Counted from the stretch's first letter, positions 38,406 through 47,590 are shown. The stretch: 64,000 nt of DNA from Candidatus Mycolicibacterium alkanivorans (GCF_022760805.1 NZ_JAIVFL010000001.1:2418001-2482000); one strand, 5' to 3'. Notes: generated by a model not told the origin, from the sequence alone. A program made the numbers and translations.

Positions 38406-38918
38406 TTACTCCCGCCAGCGCTCGCCGAGCGCTTTCGCAGCGGTGGGCACTTTCATGACCAGACGACGCTCCCGGTTGCGGACGGGAACGAAGTGGTAGT
38501 GCTCGTAGAAGGATTGTGCCTCGTCGTCCTTGGCATCGACGACGATGAGCCGGCCGCCGCCGATTTCTGATGCGGCGACGGCTTTTCCGAGTGCGTCGAG
38601 GAGCAGCTGCTCGCCATAACCCTGGCCCCGCAGCGACGTGTCGATCGCCAGGCGGGCAATCAAGTATCCGGGTATGCGAGAATAGCCGCCGGCCAAGGAT
38701 CCCGAGACGCCGTCGTCGTTGCGCACTACTTCGGTGGGGCAGATGGCGAAATAGGCGTTGACTTTCTGTTCGCCGAGCGGGGTCCACACGTAGACGTGGG
38801 CGACCCCGTTGCTGTCCGCGCGACGGGCATGGGCGATGAGCCAGGTATTCAGCGACTCCTTACCGCAGTCGAATCCTTCCAGCGTGTGTGCTTCAGTGAG
38901 TCGCGCGGACTCGAACAT
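38406..38918 (-). CDS. TacT/AtaT-like GNAT acetyltransferase toxin
   Basis: 170-residue GNAT protein. The acetyl-CoA-binding region is LARLAIDTSLRGQGYGEQLLLDAL and the C-terminal part has AQSFYEHYHFVPV, a typical tRNA-acetylating toxin pattern. It lies three bases after the DUF1778 antitoxin gene on the same strand. These toxins block translation by acetylating aminoacyl-tRNA. All family landmarks are present, so it is probably functional. Confidence 0.92.
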   Translation of the reverse strand: MFESARLTEAHTLEGFDCGKESLNTWLIAHARRADSNGVAHVYVWTPLGEQKVNAYFAICPTEVVRNDDGVSGSLAGGYSRIPGYLIARLAIDTSLRGQGYGEQLLLDALGKAVAASEIGGGRLIVVDAKDDEAQSFYEHYHFVPVRNRERRLVMKVPTAAKALGERWRE

Positions 38919-38921
38919 TGT

Positions 38922-39191
38922 TCAACGCCTTGTGAAGACCGCTGGTTTGCGTGCGGCTGCCGCCAGCCGTGGTGCGTCGTCAGCAGCATCGAGCGAGGAC
39001 ATCAGTTTGTCGAACTGTTCGGGCTCCATGGCCGTTACCAGCTCCTGACGCAGGACGTCTTCGGCCCGTTGCATTGCAGCTTTCCGGACGAACTCCGACG
39101 TCTGCTCATGGACAAGGTTGGCGGCGTGCTGGATACGGTCCAAGGTCGCTTGCTCCGCGCGAAGCTCGATGCGCTTCGTTTTGACTGCCAC
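38922..39191 (-). CDS. TacA-like DUF1778 antitoxin
   Basis: 89-residue ribbon-helix-helix protein: KTKRIELRAEQATLDRIQHAANLVHEQTSEFVRKAAMQRAEDVL is the DNA-binding DUF1778 part. The tail (SSLDAADDAPRLAAAARKPAVF) is the segment that usually wraps the GNAT toxin. It directly precedes the toxin and probably represses the operon. Confidence 0.92.
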   Translation of the reverse strand: MAVKTKRIELRAEQATLDRIQHAANLVHEQTSEFVRKAAMQRAEDVLRQELVTAMEPEQFDKLMSSLDAADDAPRLAAAARKPAVFTRR

Positions 39192-39257
39192 AGCGACACC
39201 TCCTTGTTCCTTTAGTCATCTCTGCCTGCAGCTGTCGATAACTCCATCGTACGGCGA

Positions 39258-39269
39258 ATGTACGTACAT
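39258..39269. promoter_or_regulatory. 12-bp palindrome upstream of the TacA-like gene
   Basis: ATGTACGTACAT is a perfect 12-bp palindrome 67 bases before the antitoxin start. It is a plausible binding site for the ribbon-helix-helix antitoxin; not proven. Confidence 0.45.
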
Positions 39270-39296
39270 GGCTAATGATGATCGCGACCACCGCTG

Positions 39297-39314
39297 GGGA
39301 CCACTCTGGGACCA
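39297..39314 (+). promoter_or_regulatory. Tandem GGGACCA repeat, second copy (candidate arm site)
   Basis: GGGACCA at 39297-39303 and 39308-39314, again with an 11-base period, about 107 bases before att copy 3. The following 60 bases (CACGTTATGCGCGATG...) are homologous to 41399-41442 and 45774-45817. Confidence 0.45.
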
Positions 39315-39420
39315 CACGTTATGCGCGATGCTGAACGACCTGCGCGTGCGTGAACGCTACACATCACGCAACAACGACGTAAGACGCCGACGACCTGGGG
39401 GAACACGTTACCGCTACTTC

Positions 39421-39463
39421 CTGGGGGTCAAGTGGTCGCAGGTTCAAATCCTGTCAGCCCGAC
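39421..39463 (+). repeat. att core copy 3
   Basis: Forty-three bases identical to the tRNA-Pro 3' end. The downstream flank (GCGAAGTAGGGTTTGAGCTGCGG) is a diverged version of the sequence after copy 1. It separates segment II from segment III. From 39464 to 39707 I see only a single GGGACCA (39539) and no gene. Confidence 0.9.
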
Positions 39464-39707
39464 AACGCGAAGTAGGGTTTGAGCTGCGGTAATGGAGCTA
39501 TGCCGCCTCGACGGTTGCTGGAGGTGACAACCACCCTGGGGACCACACGGATGCCAGCGGTGCGCTCGATGGACTCGTGCGGGGGAGATTCGGCCAGTTG
39601 GACCTCACGTCATGCGCGCCTGTGCACGTTATATGGCTTGGCGAGGGCGCTGTCCTTGCGCCGAAATTGACCGCTGGTCAAGTGGGGTGGCGCGCAGTTC
39701 TATTGGA

Positions 39708-40028
39708 TCATCTTGCGCGGGTCGCCGCAACAACGTGTTCGTCGTCGATGTCGGGCAGGCCAAACGTGCCTTCCAGGCTTTCCCAGCTCACAACGATGGC
39801 GTCATCGAATGCCGTCCTCATTCGATCGATTAGGCGTTGCGCCCGCTGCGATGCGAGAGCCGGGTCGTGACCGTGATCGATGAGCTTTCGCGCTTCGTGG
39901 TAACACAATTCATCGAGAATCGCCGTTGACCACAACGGCCGATACACCCTCTCGACCGGCAACGAGAGCAGGAAGTCGCGCTGCAGACCGGGCCACAGCA
40001 CCGAGGTATCCAACAACGCGGCGAACAT
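39708..40028 (-). pseudogene. PIN-domain toxin fragment (VapC-like)
   Basis: 106 residues beginning FAALLDTSVLWPGLQRDFLL, with the first catalytic Asp (LLDTSVL) and Glu (AILDELCYHEARK). It ends just after the LPDIDDEHVVAA motif, where a complete protein would carry further acidic residues and about 80 more amino acids. The truncated C-terminus and lack of an adjacent antitoxin indicate a remnant. A possible antitoxin relic lies at 52635-52790. Confidence 0.7.
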
Positions 40029-40050
40029 TCGCAGGTGTTGTCAGCGCGTG

Positions 40051-40360
40051 GCCCAAGACCTCGCTCAGGACACCGAACGCGTCCATGCCACGCCCCCATT
40101 TTCTTCGACGTCAAGAGCACCAAACGAAGCTGACCTTACTTTGCGGGGCCGACAGTGAAGGCGATTATCGCGCTGGAGAGTGGCCAGTTGCGACGGGCAT
40201 CGATTCTTGGCCAGTCATGCGATGGTGCGATCGAACAGCCGTACCTCGATGCACCCGCCGACCGCGCGCGGGCTCGAACGAAGGGGGCGTCGGCGTGACC
40301 AGCCCTATTCGGAACCACCGACGAACTTGCGTTCACTGCGAGATCGACTGACCCAGGCTG
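40051..40360 (+). repeat. Long direct repeat copy A (helicase 5' end plus AbiE relic)
   Basis: About 310 bases nearly identical to 45432-45735. It contains, on the minus strand, the first 12 or so codons of the broken helicase (ATG at 40086). On the plus strand it holds relic sequence of AbiEi C-terminus and AbiEii N-terminus (TSPIRNHRRTCVHCEID in a shifted frame). The continuation at 40361-40435 matches an internal part of AbiEii (GFTATFTVPEEIDIPGMPIKP). Confidence 0.85.
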
Positions 40361-40435
40361 GGAAGGGTTCACCGCGACCTTCACCGTCCCCGAGGAGATC
40401 GACATTCCGGGCATGCCCATTAAGCCGCACACGAT
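40244..40435 (+). pseudogene. AbiEi/AbiEii relic with internal deletion
   Basis: DNA matches the end of the intact AbiEi gene and the start of AbiEii (around 31340-31450), then jumps to the segment homologous to 31690-31760. It has no usable start and is frame-disrupted: a decayed paralogue of 30803-32262. Confidence 0.75.
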
Positions 40436-40592
40436 GCACAAAAGCTCAGGCGCAAAGAGCAACAGCTCAGCCTTGCCAACTACTTTGAGCAGCAGGGAAA
40501 CCTGGATGCCGCTCGGTCAATGCGACCCGGATGGCCGACCGAGTCGCGCTGACGAGCGTGTGGAGCCCAAGGCCGTGGGCCGTCGGCGGATG

Positions 40593-40901
40593 CTAGAGGC
40601 TCAGTAAGACGCGAGAGCCGTCTGGACGCTTCACCGCGACCTCCAGCTCGCCGCCGGTGGCCTCGACGTACTTGCGGAGGGTATCGACGCGGCTGGTGCC
40701 CAGGTTGCCGTGCTCCATCTGGGAAACGCGGTTCTGTCCAACGCCGATGGCTGCGGCGAGGGAGGTCTGGGTGTAACCAGCGTCTTCACGCAGCTCGCGG
40801 AGGCGGTACTGCGCAACCTCGCGATCCATCTCGTCCTTGATTGTGTCGATGCGGGCACGGTTGCCCGGCCGGCGACGTCGAAGGTCATCAAGCGTGGTCA
40901 T
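40593..40901 (-). CDS. HigA-like XRE antitoxin
   Basis: 102 residues. The HTH is LRELREDAGYTQTSLAAAIGVGQNRVSQMEHGNLGTSRVDTLRKYVEATGGELEV, the classical Cro/C1 fold, with an N-terminal helical extension. The ATG overlaps the toxin stop by four bases. The order toxin-then-antitoxin is that of HigBA. It likely binds the palindrome upstream of the toxin gene. Confidence 0.9.
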   Translation of the reverse strand: MTTLDDLRRRRPGNRARIDTIKDEMDREVAQYRLRELREDAGYTQTSLAAAIGVGQNRVSQMEHGNLGTSRVDTLRKYVEATGGELEVAVKRPDGSRVLLSL

Positions 40902-41308
40902 CGTTTCTTCCCCTTTCTTGTCTTCGGCTTGGCGGCTTTGGCCGCGTCAGCCTCCTTCAATAGCTTCTCTTGGTGCTCGGTGAACAGGCGATCGGCGATG
41001 GGGATGTTCGTCGCATACCACTTGGTCCAATTTCCTGCCTTGTCCCCGGCGACCAGCATGATCGCCCGAGACTGGATGTCGAAGGCGAAGAGCACTCGTA
41101 TGTGGGCTCCGCCTTTCGTGGCGCGTGGTCGAAGCTCCTTCATGTTCGGGTGCTCCGATCCGTCGAGGGTGTCCACGAATGGTCGGCGCGTGACGGGTCC
41201 GTGTTCCTCCAATTGCTCCAGAGCCGCAATCACGTTGTCGTATTCCTCGTCATCGAGGGTGTCGATCCATGCTTCGATGAGGGTCAGATCGACCTCCCAT
41301 TTCCGCAC
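40898..41308 (-). CDS. HigB-like (Gp49/RelE superfamily) toxin
   Basis: 136 residues from GTG 41308: DTLDDEEYDNVIAALEQLEEHGPVTRRPFVDTLDGSEHPNMKELRP, then IRVLFAFDIQSRAIMLVAGDKAGNWTKWY, the phage Gp49-like/HigB pattern of ribosome-dependent mRNA endonucleases. The C-terminal tail is lysine-rich. It precedes and overlaps the HigA-like antitoxin. Intact, in contrast to the decayed DNA around it. Confidence 0.9.
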   Translation of the reverse strand: MRKWEVDLTLIEAWIDTLDDEEYDNVIAALEQLEEHGPVTRRPFVDTLDGSEHPNMKELRPRATKGGAHIRVLFAFDIQSRAIMLVAGDKAGNWTKWYATNIPIADRLFTEHQEKLLKEADAAKAAKPKTRKGKKR

Positions 41309-41318
41309 AACGGGATAC

Positions 41319-41336
41319 TATCAGCTTCAACTGATA
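41319..41336. promoter_or_regulatory. Inverted repeat upstream of HigB (candidate HigA operator)
   Basis: TATCAG-CTTCAA-CTGATA, a perfect 6-bp inverted repeat ending about 10 bases before the HigB GTG, followed directly by an overlapping CTGATATCAG palindrome (41331-41340). Location fits autoregulation. Confidence 0.55.
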
Positions 41337-41359
41337 TCAGCTAGAGATGATTCCCAGGG

Positions 41360-41442
41360 GCCGTCGGGGGAGGCTGCGCTGGGACCACTTAGGGACCACA
41401 CGTCATGCGCGATGCCGAACGACCCGGGCGTCCATGAACGTC
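41360..41442 (+). repeat. 83-bp repeat with GGGACCA tandem (copy of 45735-45817)
   Basis: Contains GGGACCA at 41381-41387 and 41392-41398 and matches 45735-45817 with one visible mismatch. It resembles the sequence before att copy 3 but has no att core beside it, so it looks like an orphan end of an earlier insertion. Confidence 0.8.
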
Positions 41443-42158
41443 ACCCGTCGCGTCCCAGTAGCGAAGACCGCACGTGACCTGCGGAAACGCTCTACCGCTG
41501 CTTGGATATCACGCTCGGTGAGAGCCGCTGTTCCGCTGTGGGGTGGGCCACTGTTCCTTTGGCCGGTGGGCCATCGCGCCGGTGAGAGGTGAGCTGTGGC
41601 GCCGCTGTGCTGGTGGGTGCAGGCAGGCATGCGCGGGGCACGTCGCTGCTGCCTGGGTGGGGTCTGGTGGTGCCGGCGGGACGGACCGGCTCGATGCTCC
41701 GCCCGCCGGCGGCGGTCAGTCGAGTTGGCTGAAGTACTTGCGCATCGATTCGTCGCAGCTCAGCACGGTGGCATGGGCGTTGGTGGTGATGCGATCGATG
41801 ATCGCGTCGGCGAGAATCCGAGCAGGTGCTGGACGGAAAGGTCGCCCTCGGATTGTCCAGTGGGGGAACCGCCGCCCTGCTAGCGCGCTGCGCGCTGGAG
41901 GAGTGGCTCGACGAGCAGAGCGCTTCGTGGTCGACGTCAAGATATTCCTTCCCCACGACGAAGTCGAAACTGATTGCGCTGGAAGCACTTGACGACAACC
42001 ATCTCGGCGAGCGGGCCCGGCGAATCTGGAGCGCACTGAGCCGGACCGTCCATCATCACGCTACGAGCTCCAGCCCTCCGTGGCGGAAGTGCGGCACCTG
42101 GTTAAGCAGGTGCGGGAGCTGGACGGCGTGCTGGTCGGTGGCTGAGCAGTCGAAAATT
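41443..42158. other. Mosaic of gene fragments including an IstB relic
   Basis: No intact gene. On the minus strand at about 41716-41830 the frame reads ILADAIIDRITTNAHATVLSCDESMRKYF, resembling the C-terminus of an IS21-family IstB helper ATPase. On the plus strand 41950-42144 reads KLIALEALDDNHLGERARRIWSALSRTVHHHA and, shifted, the end of an unidentified protein. Confidence 0.5.
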
Positions 42159-42600
42159 GGCTCTATTGCCATGAATGTGGATGACCTCATGTGTGGTATG
42201 GGAGTTCGAGGGTGACCGGCCCGCAAACGAGCATGATCATGGTGAGTGCGTGCTCGGCGTTGTGGTAGCCGTAGGCCCTGTGGATGATCAGCCGGACCTT
42301 GTTGTTGAGCCCTTCGTGGCGGCTGTTGGCCAGGCCGCGCTCCACTGCGGCTTGGGTGCCATCGAGGTGTTTCTTGATGGTTCGGCCGACCTTGACGAAC
42401 TGCGGGATCGGGCACCGTTGCGCCCATGAGCACCATTTCCCGAGCATGTCGGTGACGGTGTCGGCGTCGAGGTCTCCGGCGAACACCGCCCGCAGTGATT
42501 CCTTGAGCTCGTAGGCGCGGACCAGTGCGCCGCCCTCGCGTTTGAGCTGGGCGAGGGTGGCTTTCTGGGTGTTGGTGAGGGATTCCGGGTTCTTCAGCCC
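42159..42600 (-). pseudogene. ISL3-family transposase C-terminal remnant
   Basis: The frame reads LKNPESLTNTQKATLAQLKREGGALVRAYELKESLRAVFAGD and ends with VERGLANSRHEGLNNKVRLIIHRAYGYHNAEHALTMIMLVCG, the conserved ISL3 terminus, with its stop at 42187. GGCTCTATTGCCATGAATGT at 42159-42178 looks like the IS end. The N-terminal half is missing, replaced by the broken helicase at about 42600. The insertion truncated that helicase. Confidence 0.8.
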
Positions 42601-45466
42601 TCGCTGAACTCTTCTTCCCGCTTCTGGCGTTTGGACGGCTCGACCTGAGCGGTGTGTTCGCGGGCCTCCAAGCCGACGAGCGCCTTGGCCGTCTCGGCGT
42701 AGAGCGCGCGGAAGTACGGGTTGACCCGGCCCTCGGTCTGATTGCTGCGGATGGGGTCGGGCGCGCGATGTTCGCCGGTGTCGGGATGCCAGGCGATGAG
42801 GTCGGCACGCAGCTGGTAACCCGTGGGCCGCTTGGGAACCGCAATACGCGCCAAGATGCCGACGCCGGCCATCACGTCCATCAGATGCTCGATGATCACC
42901 TGGGCATCGGCCGTCTTGAGCGCATGCTGGAAGCCGGGGAAGCGGTTGGGGCGTCGCAGCCAGCGCCCGTACGCACCCAACCCCGACAGGTAGAGATCGG
43001 CGCCGATCCCGGTCGTCCCCTTCGGTCGGCCACCGGGGTAGGCCAGGCCGCTGTACGTGCCGGCGTCATCGGAGATGGCCCACGGGTCTTTCAGCCACTC
43101 CCGGCTAGCGCGCCGGACGGCATCGAACTTCTCGTCGGTGAGGAACTCGGTGTCGATGCAGAGGTTGCGGCGAAGTTCGTCGAGAAGGACATGCATCACG
43201 TCCCGTCGCGTCTCGGCACTGGCGCTCGCCAGTGGTTCTCCGCAGCTTGCCCATTTGTCGTCGTTGCCGGCGAGTTCGTCCACACCCTCATACGCCAGGC
43301 GCAGCTGTCCGGTCTGTTCCAGGTTGGGCATGGTGATACGCCAACCCCGCTTGAGGTCGGCCCACAAGCGATAGGCGACGACATCACGCAGCGCGCGGGC
43401 GATCTTCTTCCGCGGGATGTGCTCGTCGGCGGTCTCCTCGTCGCGGGCGAAGAACTTCAGGCTCTTGCCGCCGAGCGCTTTGACCACTTCGGGTCCAAGG
43501 TTCTCGTCGGTGAGCGGTTTTCCGGGGTTCTGTTCCTGGTGAACGCTGGCAGCACGGTACAGGGCTGACCGGATCAGCCCGACCAGCACGAAGTCGTTGA
43601 AATGACCGGCCTGCAGGCTCGCGTCCTGGCGGTTGTCGCTGAACGCCAGGAACTTTCGGGCGTCGTCGTCGAGGTCGGACTCGCCTCGCAGCGCTCTGAC
43701 GATCGACTGCGAGAGCACCGTCACCGCACTCGCGCGACCTTCGGTGCCCAGGCTGGCAACCCGGGAGAACTGCGACTGGCGGCTGCTCTCGTAACTCGTC
43801 TTGCACGATGGGCAGAATTCGAGCCGCTCGAAGAACGCCACCGGCATACCGTCGTCGGTGATGGTTCCAGACTGGTCGACACGTAATGAGTTGGGCAGCT
43901 TCGTGATTCGAGCCTTGTCGAGAACCTGACCGCCCCCGCCGGACACCACCCAGTCCTCAGGGACCAGGTCGAGCAACGCGGGATCCTGCGGGTCGGGCCA
44001 AGGCTCGTCTGTCACGAGTAACAGACCGTCGGCGTCGGGATGTTCGACAAGATCGGAGTTCGGGATGCGGGGGCTGACGCTCTCACCGCCGCGCTCCAGG
44101 TTAACGACGAGGAACTCCTGGCCGCACTCGCGGCAGAACGCCAACGGGAACAGCGGCTGTCCCGGGGGCCTGTTGGGTGCACTGCGCTGATATTGGGTGG
44201 TGAGGAAACGTTTCGCCGGGGGTTCCAGGGTGGTGTAGACGGTGTCGCCCTTCCCGATGAACTGGTGGAGCTTGAAGGCGAACAGTGCACGGCCTTGCGG
44301 ATCGCGGGCCCGCGAGCCGGCAAGCAATAGCTCCTGCAGCTTCTCCCGGCAGACCGCCTCGTCCACACCGGTCTCGTCATGCAACTTCGTGGCGGCATCG
44401 CTGAGCTTGGAGGGCGGGCGTCGAGCCAGCTTGCCCTCGTCGTCGGTGTGCAGGCCGAAATGCTGCTCGGTCCAGACGGCCAGCGGGTCGGCCTTGAGCT
44501 CGTCCCACTCTGCCGGCGTCGGCGCTGCCAGCCGTGCCGCCAGCGTGGCCGGGTCTGCCTCGCCCGTGGTGGCCCGTCGTAGGGTTTCGCCGACGATGTT
44601 GGCTGCGGGGATCGCGACGCCGAAGATCCTCGTCGCCAGTTCGGCGACCTGTTCGCGCTGCTCGGCCTTGGTGCCGGGACCGGCGAGCGTCGCACTGGTA
44701 CCGACGCACTGGACGTCATTCGAGGTGACGGCGCCGCGCAGCCGGCGGACCAGCATCGCCACATCGGCGCCCTGTCGGCCACGGTAGGTGTGCAGCTCGT
44801 CGAGAACCAGAAATGACAGGTTCGCTGCGCTGCTGATGAGGTTCGTGCGCTCCTTCGGACGGGTGAGCATCAGTTCCAACATGACGTAGTTGGTCAGCAG
44901 GATGTCCGGGGGAGAGGCGAGGGTCTTCTCGCGCTCATCCCTGTTCTCCTGGCCCGTGTACCGCGCGAAGCTGACCTTCGGGTTCGTCTTCCCGAGGAAC
45001 TTCTCCAGCTCGTTGCGTTGGCTGTTGGCCAACGCATTCATCGGATAGACGATGATGGCCCGCACGCCCTTGCCCGAGCCCTCGCGCAGCACCCGGTCGA
45101 CGATCGGCACGATGTACGCCATCGACTTGCCCGAGCCGGTGCGGTGGTGAGTACGTAGGACTCGCGGCGGTTGGCGATTTCGAAGGCGTCGGTCTGATGG
45201 CGGTGGAAGGCGATCTCTTTGCCGGTCGGGTCTCGGAAGATCTGGGTCGCCTCGGGAGCCAGGACGTCGCGTTCGACGAGTTCGCCGACGGTGCCGCCGG
45301 ACTCGAACGCCGGATTCAGCCCGAGCCACGGCTCCGGCCACAGCAGGCCGTCGGCGATCTCCTTCTCGACCTTGCTGCGAATCTGGTCGTCCTTGATTTC
45401 CAGGAAGCCCTTGACGAAGTTCTCGTAGTCGCCCAAGACCTCGTTCAGGACACCGAACGCGTCCAT
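42600..45466 (-). pseudogene. Broken second copy of the giant DUF1998-type helicase
   Basis: A homologue of the 1713-residue helicase, from MDAFGVLNEVLGDYENFVKGF at 45466. In the P-loop codons near 45142 a single G is missing, so VLTT is followed by a shifted frame; restoring one base recreates TTGTGSGKS. The second frame then continues through the [14 protein letters not shown] box and zinc-type motifs (ECGQEFLVV, CPSCKTSYE). It stops after HTAQVEPSKRQKREEEFSEG, where ISL3 sequence begins, so the second RecA half and DUF1998 end are lost. Confidence 0.9.
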
Positions 45467-45735
45467 GCGGCGCCCCCTTCCTCGATGTCAAGCACCAAAC
45501 GAAGCTGACCTTACTTTGCGGGGCCGACAGTGAGGGGGATTGTCACGCTGGAGAGTGGCCAGTTGCGACGGGCATCGATTCTTGGCCAGTCATGCGATGG
45601 TGCGATCGAACAGCCGTACCTCGATGCACCCGCCGACCGCGCGCGGGCTCGAACGAAGGGGGCGTCGGCGTGACCAGCCCTATTCGGAACCACCGACGAA
45701 CTTGCGTTCACTGCGAGATCGACTGACCCAGGCTG
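45432..45735 (+). repeat. Long direct repeat copy B
   Basis: 304 bases nearly identical to 40051-40360. It covers the helicase start and an AbiE relic (45590-45735). The two copies bracket about 5.1 kb, so recombination between them would delete HigBA and the broken helicase. Confidence 0.85.
45640..45735 (+). pseudogene. AbiE relic next to the broken helicase
   Basis: Matches the AbiEi/AbiEii junction region of the intact pair (about 31345-31445) and ends abruptly at the 83-bp GGGACCA repeat. Same decayed paralogue as at 40244. Confidence 0.75.
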
Positions 45736-45817
45736 CCGTCGGGGGAGGCTGCGCTGGGACCACTTAGGGACCACACGTCATGCGCGATGCCGAACGACCT
45801 GGGCGTCCATGAACGTC
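45735..45817 (+). repeat. 83-bp GGGACCA-containing repeat, second copy
   Basis: GGGACCA at 45756-45762 and 45767-45773, the fourth tandem copy in the window. Nearly identical to 41360-41442. Confidence 0.8.
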
Positions 45818-45875
45818 CGCATCACGCCGCCAGCGCAGGAACCACCCGCGACCTGGGAAGACTGTCGTTTGCCAT

Positions 45876-46037
45876 GACCGTGGACGGTACAACGACCTCA
45901 GCCACCTCTCAAGCCTCGCGCCCTGGCTGCCCCGCTCCATTGATTGGATCATGGAGCGCTTCGACGGCGTGCCGGCGCCCGACAACCGTTCATCGATTCC
46001 GCCAGGCAACCCGCTGGACCCCATTCCCGCGCCGTAG
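45876..46037 (+). pseudogene. C-terminal fragment of a secreted lipase (tentative)
   Basis: One frame ends LAPWLPRSIDWIMERFDGVPAPDNRSSIPPGNPLDPIPAP before a stop, reminiscent of the end of mycobacterial secretory lipases (W-x-x-x-R-F-x-G-x-P-A-P). No upstream catalytic part is present. Probably a relic cut by island rearrangement. Confidence 0.4.
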
Positions 46038-46210
46038 TAGCTCATGCCGTGTTTAGCAGGAGCCAGGGTTGCTGTGTCCGGTAAGTCCTTTCCTCATGCA
46101 GCGGCACCTTGGGACGACGAGGCGCATCCTTCCGCTCCTCGAGCCCGTCCCGTATGCGTCCAACAGCTCGAGAACGAATCTCAGCAGGTCTAGCGCAAAG
46201 GGCATTGCGG

Positions 46211-47401
46211 TTAACGGTGTTTGCCCCCTCCGCCCTTCTTGTGCCCGCCACCGGGGCCGGGGCCGGGTTCTACCTGCGGACTCTGCACCGTGGGAGACGC
46301 CGGGGACGGCGGCGGTGGCGAGCTGGTCGGGGTGGGCACGGGCGTGCTTGTGCTGATCGGATGCGGTGCTTGCTGGGACGACGACGGGTCCAGGGCGAGG
46401 CCGAGCACTGCCAGGATGAGCGCTGCGAAAACGGCGGCAGCGGCCACGACCTTGCGCCTGCCACTATCCAGTCGGCGTCGCGGGGGCGGCGGTACGAACT
46501 GCGTTGCCGACGGTGCGAACGGCCCGGTGAGCACCTTGGTCGATGGCCGCGCTGCGGCGGCAACGGGAGTCACACCAGCGAACAGTGCCATCTGATCACG
46601 TGCGAAGGCGGCGCGCATCTGGTCTGCGCTGCCAAAGCGTTGGCCGGGATCCCGTTTCATTGCACGATCCACCACCCCGGCGAGTGCGGGATCGAGATCA
46701 GGACGGACCATGGCAAGCGGCGGCGGCGGGACATTCAAGACAGCGTGGGCCAAGGCGGCCGGATTGTCGTGCGGAAAGGCCCTGTGCCCGGCGAGCGCCT
46801 CATATCCCACGACGCCAACGGCGTAGAGATCATCTGCCACCGAGGCCGGTGCCCCGGCAATTCGCTCAGGGCTCATGTAGGCCATCGTGCCGACGATCTG
46901 GCCTGTCATCGTGAGCGCAGCTCCGGCGGTCTTGGCGATGCCGAAGTCGGCCACCTTCACCGTATTCCCGGTAGCCGAGACGAGGATGTTGCCGGGCTTG
47001 ATGTCCCGGTGCAGGATCCCGGCATTGTGTGCGACCGCGAGGGCAGACAAAACGTCGTTGAGCACCGCCCGTACATGCGTCGGTGCCAGCGGACCTTGAG
47101 CGATGCGGTCCGCAAGGGTGACACCGGGCAAACGTTCCATCACGATAAAGGGAGTGCCCTGGTGATCGCCGAAGTCGTGGACCAACACGATGTTGGGGTG
47201 ATTGAGGGTGGCCGCCGCACGGGCCTCATCCTCGAATCTCCGCCGAATGTCGGGGTGGATGCTCTGGGCCGGAAGCAGCAGCTTCACCGCCACCGGCCGC
47301 TGTAGCCGTGTGTCCCAGCCGTCGCGGACTTCGGCCATCCCGCCGCAGCCCAAAACGCCTCTCACCTCGTAGCGGTCGGCTAGCAGCGCGCCGCCCTCCA
47401 T
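46211..47401 (-). CDS. Transmembrane Ser/Thr protein kinase (Pkn type)
   Basis: 396 residues from ATG 47401. The kinase domain has a GCGGMAEV glycine loop, Lys40 (VAVK), HRDIKPGN (131-138), DFG (152-154), an SPER substrate loop and DLYA. A proline-rich linker, one membrane helix (VVAAAAVFAALILAVLGLAL, about 318-337) and a Pro/Ser/Gly-rich external tail ending in a lysine-rich GGHKKGGGGKHR follow. No PASTA repeats. Upstream extension to 47578 is possible but unlikely, as the kinase fold begins right after 47401. It may control nearby secretion genes, which is unproven. Confidence 0.92.
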   Translation of the reverse strand: MEGGALLADRYEVRGVLGCGGMAEVRDGWDTRLQRPVAVKLLLPAQSIHPDIRRRFEDEARAAATLNHPNIVLVHDFGDHQGTPFIVMERLPGVTLADRIAQGPLAPTHVRAVLNDVLSALAVAHNAGILHRDIKPGNILVSATGNTVKVADFGIAKTAGAALTMTGQIVGTMAYMSPERIAGAPASVADDLYAVGVVGYEALAGHRAFPHDNPAALAHAVLNVPPPPLAMVRPDLDPALAGVVDRAMKRDPGQRFGSADQMRAAFARDQMALFAGVTPVAAAARPSTKVLTGPFAPSATQFVPPPPRRRLDSGRRKVVAAAAVFAALILAVLGLALDPSSSQQAPHPISTSTPVPTPTSSPPPPSPASPTVQSPQVEPGPGPGGGHKKGGGGKHR

Positions 47402-47590
47402 ATGTGTACCGTAGCCGGTTTCGGCGTGGCACAAACGTGCTGGTGGATCACTGATGATCCACGGCTTCGTGAGTGTTAGACCGATCGGCGGCGCGACCGA
47501 AGCAAAGTCGATGTGCGATCGTGTTCCGTCGCGTTGACGATTCGACCGCCCTCTGCCGCTTCGCGGCGGTGCGGCCATCTCCGAGCGCCG

